From positions 260,975-324,974 of the forward strand of contig NW_004955402.1 in the NCBI RefSeq assembly GCF_000276665.1: 64,000 nucleotides of DNA, given 5' to 3'. Below are positions 1 to 11,600 of the stretch, one piece after another (within the stretch, counting starts at the first letter, position 1; each line of letters begins with the position of its first letter). The notes under the pieces were generated by a model. That model was given only the letters and a program-made list of their open reading frames with translations. It ran no database searches and was not told the origin of the DNA. Source of the stretch: Chinchilla lanigera. Lineage: Eukaryota > Chordata > Mammalia > Rodentia > Chinchillidae. Both the position numbers and the translations under genes were made by a program.

Positions 1-309
1 TACTTTAAATAAGTGATAATATGAATTATAATTAAGTCTTTGTAAATACCCAAGCAGGTGTCTTTGGACAAGAGGTAAACACTTATGTAAATAGATGAGC
101 TCAAGACTTATTGCCAAATGCCAACGGGAGCACAGACATACTATATGAATAGTGTACACACTCAATAATGAACAGATGCGGTGTTGCATCTAATACAAAT
201 CTTCAGAACTCAATTTGTTGTGTGTTGTAATGGATATACTTAATGTACTTGTGTGAAATAAACATTTTCTGAATATCAGGGCTTGCGATTTTCCATCACT
301 TTTGTGTGG

Positions 310-510
310 ACCATCATTCTTTTTTATTTTAAAGATAAAAGAATGAAAACATATTAACAAACAAACAGACATAAACAAAACAACACCGAAACAATAGAAA
401 CAATACAGAATTTCAGACAAGGTGATAGGAAATTAACAATAGTTGTTGTATTACATATTGTTATCTTCAAATTGGTTACTCAGTTAAACAAATATAGGCA
501 AGTAAGATTT
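310..510 (-). repeat. L1 3'-UTR fragment
   Basis: This AT-rich stretch is the reverse complement of the L1 3' end seen on the plus strand at about 41760-42020 and again, in this orientation, at 1213-1569. The shared features are a T-rich start followed by the complement of the 'aatttcctaccactttgtct' block. No coding potential is left. The boundaries are approximate. Confidence 0.6.
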
Positions 511-921
511 AACTGTCATCATTTTTGTTGCCACTCCTGTCCTGTAAGTTATCAATTAACACTTTATTTAATGTAAACTCTGTAAAGCCAGGCTGCAAGA
601 GACTGTGACTTGGATGAAGAATTCAGGGGATAAAGTCACTGACAGCTGTGTTGCCAACGCACTATGAGCAGGCTGCAGGAACAGGAAGTGCTCGTTTAAG
701 GAGAGCTCCATTGCTGGACATGAGAGACTGGGGCCAATGAGTCTACAGGAAACAGTCAGAAGAAATTCGGGCCAGAATTCGGGGTTTGGAGTTATGATGA
801 TGTTCCTGAAGATGACATGACTGTAATTGAATAAATGTATATTTTTGCACATGAGTAAATGCAGATTTTTTGTACATAAATAAATGTAATTACTGTATAT
901 AAGTAAATGTAGATTGGTGTA

Positions 922-1017
922 CATGGAAAAATAAGACATCCCCTGAAAATAAGCCCTACTGGGTCTTTTGGAGCAAAAATTAATAAAAGACCCAGTGTTA
1001 TTTTGGGGGAAGTATGG
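922..1017. mobile_element. 96-bp miniature DNA transposon (MITE) flanked by TA
   Basis: The element is nearly palindromic. Its left part contains an 'ataagacatcccctgaaaat' block and its right part contains the complementary 'ttattttgggggaag' block. TA dinucleotides sit directly outside both ends (920-921 and 1018-1019), as expected for a Tc1/mariner-type target duplication. It has no coding capacity. I recognise this arrangement as a widespread short vertebrate repeat but cannot assign a family name safely. Confidence 0.6.
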
Positions 1018-1196
1018 TATAATATCTAGTGATGTAAATGCTATGTAAATAGTTGTGATAGGTATTGCTTAGGGAATGATGATTTTTAAAAAGACTGTGT
1101 GTAGTCAGCATAAGGGCAATACTTTTAAAATATTTTCAAACCATGGTTGATTGAATGAGTGAATGCAGAATAGATGGGTGTAGAGGCCTGGCTGTA

Positions 1197-1962
1197 CAGA
1201 CATTCCTCATTTTTTTTTTATTTTAAGAAATAAAAGAAGGAAAACATATTAACAAACAGATATCCATTTACAAAATAGCATAAGAACAATACAAAAAAAC
1301 AGTTACAGACAAAGTTGTAGGAAATTAACAATGGTTGTTGTATTGCGTATTGATATCTTCAAAATGTTTTCTCAAGAAAACAAATAGAGACATACAAGAC
1401 TGATCAAACAAGTAATCATTAACTATTCCTTTCTATAGAGCAATAGAAGACCGTAGTATAACTATGTTAGTTACCCTGTATATACATACTTACATAATTT
1501 CCCCTTCTTTCCCTTCTCTTTTCCCCCATCCCAGTTGCCCTTTACTTTTGAGCATTTTCTTTTTGTTTCACAGACATTCCTCATTTAATGACTGAGTTCT
1601 ACTTCTGCCACTCCGTAGTTAAATGAAGTTGCTAAACGAGGAATGGTATATTGTATGTATATTACAATATCAGAGCACAGAAACATCAAAGGAAACTCCA
1701 ACTTGATGGCTTTGCTTTTATTTGTGTAACTCTTACATGCAGTACTATAAAGTAGAACATAAAACTATACTATACATAGTACTATACGGTACAATCAGTA
1801 AAAATTACTGTATACACAAGGTGTACTGCACAAAAAATTCATTGAAAGTCTATAAACAAGATGTACAAAACTGTACAAAAAAGGACATACTGTACATCCA
1901 AGTAGCCAGTCATAAGTCTGAATAGTCATTAAACAGGTAGGTCGTTAAATGAGGAATATCTT
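1197..1962. mobile_element. Non-autonomous DNA transposon with terminal inverted repeats, split by an L1 fragment
   Basis: The left terminus (cagacattcctcattt, continued at 1571 with aatgac) is the imperfect reverse complement of the right terminus at about 1941-1962 (gtcgttaaatgaggaatatc). TA dinucleotides flank it at 1195-1196 and 1963-1964, so it is most likely a Tc1/mariner or Tigger-type non-autonomous element. Without the inserted L1 fragment the element is about 390 bp. The interior is AT-rich, with many copies of 'actata/tatac', and has no transposase. Confidence 0.65.
1213..1569 (-). mobile_element. 5'-truncated L1 3' end inserted in a MITE, with 17-bp target duplication
   Basis: A poly-T start followed by the reverse complement of an L1 3' UTR lies between two perfect copies of the 17-base sequence acagacattcctcattt (1196-1212 and 1570-1586). 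The T-run on the left shows the L1 integrated in minus orientation. The right side of the insert is pyrimidine-rich, consistent with an internal part of the L1 3' UTR. The direct repeat is part of the host transposon's terminal repeat, so the L1 arrived after the DNA element. Confidence 0.8.
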
Positions 1963-1964
1963 TA

Positions 1965-4319
1965 ATTCATAAAAACAGCACCTCATGGCAAATGGAAGTT
2001 TATGGTAAAGACCGTCATGATCTGTTTGTCCTTTCATCTGACTAGCCGGAACACTCATCAAGTATGTACTGCCAGCTAGCACTTTCCCTGTGATTATCTT
2101 ACTTATTTTTATTTGCTTCTCCAGACAACCCCAAGAACTCATAGTATTATCCTCAGTTTTTGGAAGAGGCTGATCTAAAACAAAAGACCTGACCCCTGAA
2201 GTCCAGACCTTGGCCCCAAGACCCATTCAAGGCCACACAGTTACCAGACCACAGCAAGTCCCAGCTGGGAGGATCTCAGTGTGCCATCCAAACACTGCTG
2301 TTCCCTCCCCATTATTGCTTTGGTGCAATTTACTGCTGATGTTTTCAGCAGAGGTTATCAGGAAAGCACACTGTCTAGATAGGGTGACACCATGGCAGGT
2401 GCATGCGGGATCTTCCCGGGCCCAGCCAGCCCTCCTTACTCCTCCTCACACAGATCCTTGCAGACACACATCTATCCAGACAGAATCCCACTCTCATACC
2501 CAGTGGGGAAGGTCATGTGCTGGCTTCTGCTGCAACACAAGTGTGGACCTGGAGGAGCTGGCCTGGAACAGGTGTGGTTGAGGACCAGCCCTGTCTGCAG
2601 TCCTGGCATGATCTCCATGCACTGAGAATTGTCTGCAGGAAGTCTTTCCATGTGTTATTTTATTTAAAGTCTACAAGGACAGGTGAGGAACTATTTCACA
2701 GGGTAAGAAAACTGCATCATCTCACAAATGAAAAAGAAGTGCAGACATCTCCCTGGGTGTGGTCTCTGGGCCAAGGCCATGAACTCAGGACTGACCCTGT
2801 CTGCCCCTCCACATGGCCTTCACCCCAGAGATGCATGCTTCCTCCATCACTTCTTTTGCTGTTGTTTATTTTCCCCGCTAAGTCTAGAGAAAAATAGTCC
2901 ATCACCAGCCTCCTGGGCCTTGTGTTAAAAGCAGTTCCTATGCCCCGGGAAAACGAAGTTGGAGCTGAGGCCCCAGACAATCCACTTCCACCACAGCGGG
3001 ACTCTGCACCCTGATTTCCTAACTGAATTTCCACGTTTCAAATAAGAACAGTCCTCACTACAGAGAAGAATAGTTAGGGCTAACAAGAGTGAAAGGTAAC
3101 CACAGTTATCTCAAACCTTTATCTTCATCTGCTCTCTCTACTTCCTTTATCACAAGGACTAGGATTGAACTAATAACAAAAGATTGCCTAAAAATCATCA
3201 TTTTGGAATTCTTCTATCTTGTCTCAGATCTAGCAGAGATCCTATAGCCAAAAAGTACAAAAGGCAGAGGGTTAGAATTAGGACTAAGGTTAAGGTTAAA
3301 ACCAGCTTAGGGCCTTGTCAACAACCATTCTCAACCACAGCAATGGGAAACCCCCACTGCTCTCCTCTGCAGACACCCAGAAGGCAGGAATGATCTCACA
3401 CACAGCCTGTGGTCCAAGTTACACTGATCCAAACATTGCTCAGTCACCATAACAGCCAGGACACTTCACTGAGGTTCTGCAAAGTGTTCAAAACCTGCCT
3501 TGGGCAGCACAGAGGCTGCTGATGCTCCTGCTGCAATTCGGGGTTCACTCCCACAGACAGTCTGGTTGATGCAGACATGAAAGTGAGGCATTGAATTTTC
3601 CCTGAGTTTTAAATCAAATCTTTAAGAGCACAATGAAGTGAAGAAAAGATAAGTTTTGATTAAAAAGTAAATGACTTCAATAACAAAAGAACAGATGTTT
3701 CTCTTACCAAAAAAACTAACACTAATTTATTATAGATTTAGAAAATATGTACAAATACAAGAAAACCCTACAATCCTGATGAATGCTATTAGTATTTTGC
3801 CCCTATTTGTAGATGTATTAGTCAGAATGTGATAATCCACCAGCAGCCCTTGGTGATGGAACCAGGAGCTTGGCTTCTGTCTCATGTCACAGGTCAGAGC
3901 TGAGGAAAGGTGGGGCAGGAGTCAGCCATCGAAGCAGCCTCCTGTTGAACACCCTGGATCAGGCTTCACTCAGACCCAGCATTGGGCCTTGAGAGCTGAG
4001 TGTCTGAGAACTAAGCTCAAAGAATGGCTATCTTACTTTGGTCACATGGGATCCATAGCAGCATCTAACCCAAGAGGAGGCTGGGAAATACAGTGCATGT
4101 GCTGAGGGGTACAGATGTAGGCCCAGATGTGGACAAGAGCCTTGCCCTGGTGGAAGGTACATACAGATGTGCATTTGGGGACAGGCTTAGGCACTGATGT
4201 AGCTTGGGTGCGGATACAGGAGCTAGGAATGGGTGTACTTATTATAAGTAGGAGTATAAATAGTTTTTCATGGAAAGTGTATTTATATTTATATATTTTT
4301 GTACAAAAGTTTATCTTCT
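1965..4319. other. Intergenic, nothing recognised
   Basis: I see no gene, RNA or clearly named repeat here. Short open frames on both strands (for example around 2210-2900) resemble no known protein and have no supporting splice or promoter context. The tract 3280-3310 has a short 'aggttaaggttaa' run. Confidence 0.5.
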
Positions 4320-4445
4320 TAGCCAGGTGCAGTGGCATTTACCTGCAGTCCCAGCTATTGGGGAGGCTTATGCAGGAAACTCACTTGTGCTAGAAGTTCA
4401 AGGCTCAGCCTGAGACACATAGCAAGACCTTGTCTCAAAATAGAA
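4320..4445 (+). mobile_element. 7SL-derived SINE (B1/Alu-like), diverged
   Basis: It has the typical 7SL SINE order: 'gccaggtgcagtggca' start, 'cccagctattggggaggc' middle, and an 'agcaagaccttgtctcaaaa' end. It is diverged and has no clear target duplication. Confidence 0.75.
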
Positions 4446-4520
4446 CAGTAACAAAAACTGCGTCTTCTTCATTTCTGAACTTTAATTTCTGGACAGAATA
4501 AACAAACAGCACATAACATT

Positions 4521-4856
4521 TGTTATGGTTTGTGTCTGGATGTCCCACCAGGGCTTCATGAAGTCATAGGGTTTGTTCAGAGGTGGCTGAATCTAGAGTG
4601 TGCAATTGATTCGTAGCACAATGCTGGAATTAAGGCTGTGAGTGGGGTGGATAACCTGCATACTCGCTCTTCCCTTGCTTGCTTTTTCTGTCTTCCACTG
4701 CCATGAACTGTTGCCTTCTGCCACCTGCTGCCCTGCCTTGGAGCCAGCTGATTACAGGCTGAAACCTCCACAAGTTGTGAGCTAAATAAACCTTTTCCCC
4801 TTTAACTTTGGGTGTCAGGTATTTTTGTCTCAGTAGTGAGAAAAGTAACTACAACA
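4521..4856 (+). mobile_element. Solo MaLR-type LTR
   Basis: It begins tgttatggtttgtgtctgga, the typical MaLR (THE1/MST-like) LTR start, and ends with the shared 'gtctcag..gtgag.aaaagtaactac' tail. An 'aaataaacc' polyadenylation motif lies about 75 bp before the end. The same LTR appears at 5274, 7113, 18120, 37078, 49062 and 50858. It lies downstream (in pseudogene orientation) of the HSP90-like pseudogene segment at 4870-5273. Confidence 0.75.
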
Positions 4857-4869
4857 ATGTCTAAGCCTG

Positions 4870-5273
4870 TTTTCACATTAGGGAAGGGTGAAGCCTATAG
4901 TCCTCATGTCCTGCTTTAGGTACCAGAGCAGGAAAGGTACAACCACCAGACATCAGCAGAGGAGCCAAGGGAACACTGTCCAGTTGAAGCTTTTAGTCCT
5001 CACCACCCCCATGGGGTCTCTACAGTGGCAACACTGAGCCTCTCCATGTGTGTATCTTCTTCAGCACAGTGTAGTGTGACCATGCTGGGCACTGAGGCAG
5101 CCTGCGGTCTGCCTGCACTCACCCACAAGGCCCCTGTCTTGACAGGCAAGCTTCTGTGTCTGAGAAGCCACCTCAGCTCAAGGCCAAGGTTGACAGTGAG
5201 ACGGTGAGTACAGGCATCACTCTTTGATGGTGTCTTCATGGGCTCCAGGCTTGAGATTTTTAGAGGCTGCCTC
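4870..5273 (-). pseudogene. HSP90AB1 pseudogene: HSP90AB1-like processed pseudogene, downstream segment
   Basis: Read on the minus strand from 5273, the first about 50 bases match the HSP90-beta coding sequence for the stretch EAFSKNLKLGIHEDST, including an exact 'ctctaaaaatctcaagc'. Weaker collinear matches to later HSP90 sequence follow (the MKETQKS and FVERVRKRGF regions), with no open frame and no introns. A full MaLR element (5274-7484) separates it from the N-terminal half at 7485-8312. About 75-80 codons of HSP90 between the two halves are missing. The first 50 bases are convincing; the lower boundary is a guess. Confidence 0.65.
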
Positions 5274-7484
5274 TGTTCATTACTTTTCTCTCATTGCTGA
5301 GACAAAATACCCAATAGCCAAAGTTTAAGGAGAAAAGGCCTATTTAGCTCACAGTCTGTGGAGGTTTCCGTCCATATCACCTGGCTCCAAGGCAGAGTGG
5401 CACATGGCAGAGGGGCAACAGTTCATGGTGGTGGAAGATAGCAAAAGCAACAGAGGAAGCCTCTTTTCCTCACTTACATTGTAAGCTGGCTACCACCCCC
5501 AGGACAGGTGTAGCACCTACATCATCTCCGTGCCTTCCTCTTGTACAAGAGGAAGCTGTTTACAAAGTGAGGACCCTGTCACCCTGCTGATTCGCTTAAG
5601 TTAACCTTCTAAATTTCTCAAGTTAACAAAGTGTGTCAACCATTATAGTCCTCCCCTTGTCCACTTGGCAACAGACATATTTCTTTAAACTGGTCTCCAG
5701 ATACAAAGACATGCTTATTCTTAACATTTCAAAACTTCAATATTATAACACAGGTTTAACAATTCTTAAGTACATTAGAACTTAGTACATTATAACATCC
5801 CATCCCTGGCCCCACAAAGACTCATGCATGTCACTTTATGTGAAAGACACTTAGACCATCTACAAGAGTTGCACAATCCTAACAGTTTCAGCATTGCTGA
5901 AGAGTCCAAGTCCCAAGTCTCCTCCAAGATGCAAGGCAAATTCCTAGCTGCAAGCCCTCATACAAATGAAAAGTTAAACACTTCCAACATTCAATGGCAC
6001 AAGATAAACATTTTCATTCTAAAAGTTACAAGCCAGAGGATACAAAGGACTGGGGCCAAAGCAAGTCCAAAATCCAGCAGGGCAAACATTAAGTCCTGTA
6101 GTTCCATGTGCAGAATCTGAGGCAATCTGTGGCAAACTGTGAGCTCCAAAGCGTTTGTGTGGTCCCACCCCTATGGCACTTCTGGTGGTTATAGCCCTCA
6201 TGGCTTCTTTCTTGGGCTGGCTTGGCTTCCTCCCTGCAGGTTTCCTTGGATGATCCACATTCCTGGCTTTTCCAAACTTCTGGAGTCTTCACTGCACCTT
6301 TGGCTTCACCCTCACAGCTTCACACACTGCCCCCTCAGGGGCACTGCCTGTCTTCCCAGGCCTTCTGAAATTGGGGTAGAACCCTTCTTAACCCCACAAT
6401 TCTTATATTCTGCATGCACCTAAAACCAGTGCCACGGGGATGATGCCAAGGTCTGCTGCCAGCTGGAACAGTAGCCAGGTTTTCCTCTCTCTTGGCTGTA
6501 GGGGTCAAGGGCCTGGATCAATGGACACTCTGAATCCAATTCTGAGGAACAAATTTTCTATACTGTTGCCATTCTGGAACATGGTGCTCTGTGGCTTTCT
6601 CCTCAAAGCAAAGTCTTTCACTTTTGCAGTTTTGAAGCTACATTGGATGGAGACTTGTTGCTTCTTATGATGCCCTCAGTCCATCTTTTATATTCTCCTG
6701 TTCCTTCTCATCAGTCAAGACCTCCTCAGTTCTATCTTTGCAGTCCACAGCCTTATTGGAGCTTCCTTTCTGGCCAAACTCACATTTTAAATCATCCTGC
6801 TGGGCTCTTTGCTCTTAATTCTCAACATAAATCTGGCTAAAAGCACCCAACAGCAGCCATGCCACAGCCTCAACATTAGACTCCCTTGAAATTTCTTCCA
6901 CTAGATTAATTAGTCTCTCACACTTAACCTTAGTCTCAGGCAAAGTCTCTGGACATGAGCAAAATGTAGACAAACTTTTTGCCAAACCATAACACATACC
7001 ATCTGGTGTCCAGCAGCCAATGTATTCCTTCTTCCCAGCAGAAACCTCCCAAGTCTGGCTTACCAACAGGATTTCTATCAGCCTTCTGGTCTTTTGAGCT
7101 CTGACCAGAATCTGTCTTGGTTACTTTTCTCTGGTTGCTCAGACAAAATACCTGACGCCTAGAATTAAGGAAGGAAAGGTTTATCTAGCTTGCAATCTGT
7201 TGAGGTTTCAGTCCATACTGGGCTGGTTCCAAGGCAGAGCAGCCTATGGCAGAGGGCAACCGTTCATGGTGGCAGAACACAGCAAAAACAAACGCAAAAG
7301 GGAGGAATGGCGGCAAGCAGCCTCTTTCCCTCCCTCATATTGTATGCAAACTACCTGCCCCAGGGTGGGTGTAGCTCTCACACCCCTAATCCCAGCACTG
7401 CGCCATGGATCAATCACAAATCCTAGAAGCCCACCCCATGACTGCATGAGGATTTGGGGGGACATGCAGACACAAACCATAACA
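5274..7484 (-). mobile_element. Full-length MaLR element (LTR - internal - LTR)
   Basis: Two related LTRs bracket an internal region of about 1.46 kb, for a total of 2.2 kb, the usual THE1/MST-type MaLR size. The left LTR is 5274-about 5647. The right LTR is 7113-7484 and runs from tgtcttggttacttt to aaaccataaca, so the element reads on the minus strand. The internal region has the MaLR landmark 'gcaagtccaaaatccagcag' near 6060 and no intact gag. The LTRs have diverged, so the insertion is old. It sits inside the HSP90AB1-like pseudogene. I could not see a matching 5-bp target duplication. Confidence 0.75.
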
Positions 7485-8312
7485 CCACCCCACTGAAAAT
7501 CCTCCCTGTGAGGAGCACACGGTTGCCTTGGAGTTGGAAGTTCTTTTTCTTTCTGCTCTCAGAGGGGTCAAAGCCAGTCAAGATATGACTCACAACTCTC
7601 TGACCCCCCAGATGCTTTCCAGGCAGGCAGTGGGTTCCACGGAATCCTCCACTCTCCTGCTAGGTGATATCATAAAGATTTCCAGTCCGAATGAGCCTGG
7701 TCTCTATTTCCTCCTGATCAAGCTACTTCTTAACCTTTTTGGTTTCATTTTTCTTATGCTCATTGTTGTCCTTGTCCTCAGAGCATCTCCAGTCTCTGGC
7801 TTCTGCTCAGCACCCTAAGTTACCTGTTCCTTTTCATCTTTCTCTTCCTCTGCCTTACCACCACTGGGTTCCTTCTCTAGCGCCTTCTCCAGATACAGGG
7901 CAGTGGACAGACAGCCTGCCCCTTCACCCACCCCCACTCTCCTCCTGTGGTCAGTACACAATGGACCTGGGTGTTCTGTGGTCTCAGCCACTTTCTCTGC
8001 CTCTGAGATACAGAGGAAATACCAGCATCAAGTCACTCAGTCTTGGAGATGTTTGCACCCACTGGAACCTCCACAAATGCTTTTGTACCAGACTTGGGAA
8101 TTGTTCCCAAATTATTTATAAGGTCAGCCTTGGTCATGCCAATGCCAGTGTCCCCAAAGGCAGGGTGTGTCTCTGAGGGCTCAGTTTTCAGCTCTTTATA
8201 GCAGTCCAACTTGTAAGGGCCTTTTAGTCTATCAGGGCAAACCTTTTCCAAGGCATCAGAACCATTAATTATCAACTCCCAAAGGATAACTTGTTAAAAC
8301 AGAAGGTATATT
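7485..8312 (-). pseudogene. HSP90AB1 pseudogene: HSP90AB1-like processed pseudogene, N-terminal and linker segment
   Basis: On the minus strand 8275-8033 encodes a clear piece of the HSP90 ATP-binding domain, including SDAL.K and [17 protein letters not shown]. The match continues downstream through an AEKV..T block, YLEKALEKE, the acidic charged linker, a degenerate LDQEE..T stretch and finally a remnant of the FDLFENKKKKNN region near 7545-7580. There are frameshifts (one near 8268), in-frame stops and no introns, so this is a decayed retrocopy. The linker start resembles HSP90-beta more than HSP90-alpha. The N-terminal about 40 residues are missing. It continues across the MaLR insertion at 4870-5273. 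Confidence 0.88.
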
Positions 8313-8479
8313 TTTTTTAACAATTCTCCCCTTTTTGGTCAGTTACTCAAGAGACTGACCTAAAATTAGGCATGGGCATGATTGTCTGTCACCATTATAC
8401 CCTGGATATCTTTGTCCCAGCATGGAATTCATTATGTCACAACACAGGCTCATTTTTTAAAAGATTCCTTTTGTTGCTC

Positions 8480-11050
8480 TAGTTGCAGAGGACCATCTGG
8501 CATGCTGCACATGGGGACACCAACGATTCTGGAGAAAAACAGAGTACAAGGAGACTACAGCAAGAAATGGGGGGGAAAGGAGGGGTCCATCTTAGCCTAA
8601 GCCCCAAACCCAAATCAACCAAGATCAAATCAAAGAATAAAATAGAGGAGGATTTTCCTTCTGCATTTTGGTGTGAGATTTACCAACAAAAAATATTAGC
8701 TAAGATTGCCTAATGTAGCCACTTGTACACTGATGTGGTGCACATTTACACAGTCAGTCTTCACCCCTGGCAAGCAAGGGTAACAAGGGAACAGGCCTAA
8801 GTGGATTGCAACACCAGCGAGGGGACAAGCAGGTGATAGGAGAAGGATTTCATAAGGTGTCAGTCTGCTCACCACAAAATATGGATCTAATAAGAATGCT
8901 GCAAACTTTGAACAGCATGCAGAGCCTGCAAATATAGCTCATTTCCCAACAGCAGTGCAGGTGAGATTTCTACCAACGTGGCCACCACTGTACTCCTGTT
9001 AGACAACCTAGATCTGCTCTAGCCACTGGATCCAACTACAGAGAAGTAATATGTCCTAAAATAAGTAATGGGTCACACATTTAGAGGTTTGTAGTGAGAA
9101 CTCATCACAGTCAAGAATGAAGAAGGTGAAAGTTTTGGTAAAGTTTGTGAGTTCTGAGGCTGGAAGTTGTTGAGCCAGTTTCGGTTGGCTGAAGGCCAGT
9201 TGTGGTTCCTTCTAGAGTAAAGGCTCTGGGACAGGGTTTTCTGTGTATTCACTCAGAGATGCCAGCAAGGAAAAATTTGGGACCCAAGACCTACAAGAAC
9301 CTGCAAGTCCAGGGAAACACTTGTTTTTAGTCATGGGTCTGGAGAAACTTTGAATGATTTTCAATCTTCAGATGAGGGAGAAATTCCTTCTGTGGTCAGG
9401 TCCCTTTCCAAAGAATGGGCCTTTTCTCTAGAAAACTGGAGACTTTCCATAGCTTTTGCAAGCTAATTGTTGTGAGAAGTAAATCAAATCTTTCTGAATC
9501 ATCCTTAGTAAAATACAGTAGTCAGCTGTCTATGCATCAAGTCAAAGCAGAATCCTAGAGAACTATTAGCTTCTAGATCCTGGTGCACCCTGTGAGAAAA
9601 ACAAGCCAGGGTCTCAGTACACCCCTGTTGCCTGACATTCATGTAGCTTGTTGCTTTTACCAACTACAGACAAATGAGTATTGAGTCCATCAGCTGGGAT
9701 ACTAAAGAGAGCTGAGCAGGGTCCAGCTATGAACCATTTTGATGAGTCCATTAGGAAAAAAGGTCTTACAACATGGAATTGCTGGGAACCTTATTATTAC
9801 AATCTTTTTTTTTTTTTTTTTTACTGCACAAAGATCTTAAGCTAATCTCTAGCCTCACCTGGACATTACCAGGCTTTGTAACAGGTAGGACTGGAGTGTT
9901 ACAGGAGCTGGAGTAAGGGACTATCAGTCCTAGTTTAGGAAATCTCACTACCATTGGTGAGGTCCTGAATAGTTGCTGGCTTCTGTAGGTATTGAGGCAG
10001 TTTAAGCACCAGTATAAATGATCCATTTGGATTTTTTAAATTTAGCACTTCAGTTTTCCCTGTCAGTTGAAGAGAAGGTTTTCAATTATTTAGGCACTTC
10101 AGAAAGGTCACGGGCTTACTGATTTATTGACTTTAGCTTGTGAAGAGCAGACAGTTCAGGCTTAGGAGAGTCAGGAAGCTCTCTTGAAAAGAATCTTATG
10201 TGACCTCTCCATTTAGAAAGTAGGTCTCAGCCCAGTAGATTCTCCTAGGTTAGTGTCACCTAGTAAAGGACACTTTACTGAAAATGCCCCAAGTGACTTT
10301 TGGACTTGATTTACCACAAAAATATTTTTTTTTGCTAATGTATGAGGATTGAGTTTAAACCAATAAAACAGCTCCATATTCACCATCACTATGCATCATT
10401 TTCCATTAAACTTAACCTTAGTTTTCTCTATTTAGTTAAAGGTATTATGGGAAGCAATTTACCAGAAAACCCCCTAGCACCATCGTTGTTCATGGTCCTC
10501 CTGGGAGTCAGCCCCTTCGCAGTGATCTCCAGTGAGAAACCAGTGTGGGCTAGAAGAGTAGGCCCAACTAAGAACTGATGGAAGAGTGATCAATTAACTT
10601 CCCAGTAGCCTGGCTATTTACGCTGAAGAAAGATGTCTTGAGGCACAGCGTTCTTTGGGTTGAGCTCTGGGTGTAGTTTTACAGTACACACTCAAAGGTC
10701 TTTTCTTGCTCTGTAGCTGTGAGAACACATGGTTATTTGCCTTTTGGTTTTTCTCTTAATCTAAGGCCTCTTCAAAATGTTCACATAGGTTACCAATTCG
10801 AAGTATGCAGCAAATTCTCAATACACTTTGTATTTCTTAACTAGATTACTGAGTTCAGAATAAAATCTGTTAATGAAGCAAGCAATGAGGGTATTTTTGA
10901 CAACCAGTTTACCATTGTCTTTGGAAGGAATCTTTAGGAGGGCATCATCTTCCTTTCTCTGAGTTGTTGGAACCGTTCTTTCCCAATGCACCTCATACAG
11001 GAGTAACTGCTGTGTAAAAACTTCCCCTGCTGTGGCTGCTATACCCCTAA
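8480..11050 (-). mobile_element. Decayed ERV1 (gamma-type) provirus fragment, pol region
   Basis: The minus strand at 10026-9840 carries an N-terminal reverse-transcriptase block of the gammaretrovirus type (a NTPVLPVTKPG-like motif). About 680 bases further on, at 9304-9251, lies the downstream RT block with the CRSWVPNF motif. This spacing fits a collinear ERV1 pol gene. A T-run (about 9807-9824 on the plus strand) interrupts the first block, and frameshifts and stops are frequent, so nothing is functional. Flanking sequence on both sides is probably the same provirus but I could not recognise domains there. No LTRs were identified. Confidence 0.65.
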
Positions 11051-11109
11051 ATCATCTTTGGTAAATTTCACCCCTTTCTCTAGGAAAATACAAATTCTGG
11101 GTCCATTTT

Positions 11110-11300
11110 GTTTTTCCACCACTGGGGTCTGAAACCAGGTACTTCTTACTAAGCTACATCTGAGCCCTTTTTATTCTTTTTATTTTGAAACCAGGTCTTG
11201 CTAAATTGCCCAGAGTGGGCTTAAACTTGTGATCCTTGTGCCTCAACCTCACAGAGTGCTGAAATTACAGCCCTGGGTACTACTACACCCAAGTGGGGCC
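11110..11300 (-). mobile_element. B4-like composite SINE (ID-type tRNA part plus 7SL part)
   Basis: On the plus strand, 'ccaccactggggtctgaaaccagg' with 'aagctacatctgagccc' is a reverse-complement ID-type tRNA SINE. It is followed by 'gaaaccaggtcttgctaaattgcccag' and 'cctcaacctcacagagtgctg', a reverse-complement 7SL unit. This ID+B1 fusion is the rodent B4 layout. A better preserved copy is at 61065-61250. Confidence 0.7.
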
Positions 11301-11509
11301 ACCGTTTTTATACATACAATTAGCTGGAATCTCAAGTGGTGTTCCAAACACCCCCTCATGATGCCCCCTGTCTTTCCACAATGTTACCTACCTGACGCCT
11401 GTTCCTAGACCCAGTCTTTTCTGCCAGACTCAGTCCAACACCAAATGCAGTCTCACTTCTGGACCTAGTCTGGACTTAAAATGCTCAAGTAAACTCAAAG
11501 AGGGCTGGG

Positions 11510-11600
11510 ATGCAATTTGGGGGTAGTTCCTGCCTGGCATGGGCAAGTCCCTGATTTCAATCCATAGCACCAAAAAACAAACAAACAAGAATGGGAGTAA
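11510..11600 (+). mobile_element. ID-type tRNA-derived SINE
   Basis: It contains 'gttcctgcctggcatgggcaag' and a B-box-like 'tgatttcaatcc', followed by a short 'accaaaaaacaaacaaacaa' tail. The A-box region is degenerate. Confidence 0.6.

Noticed and set aside
7739..8176. 145-codon plus-strand frame
   Set aside because: It is antisense to the HSP90AB1-like pseudogene.
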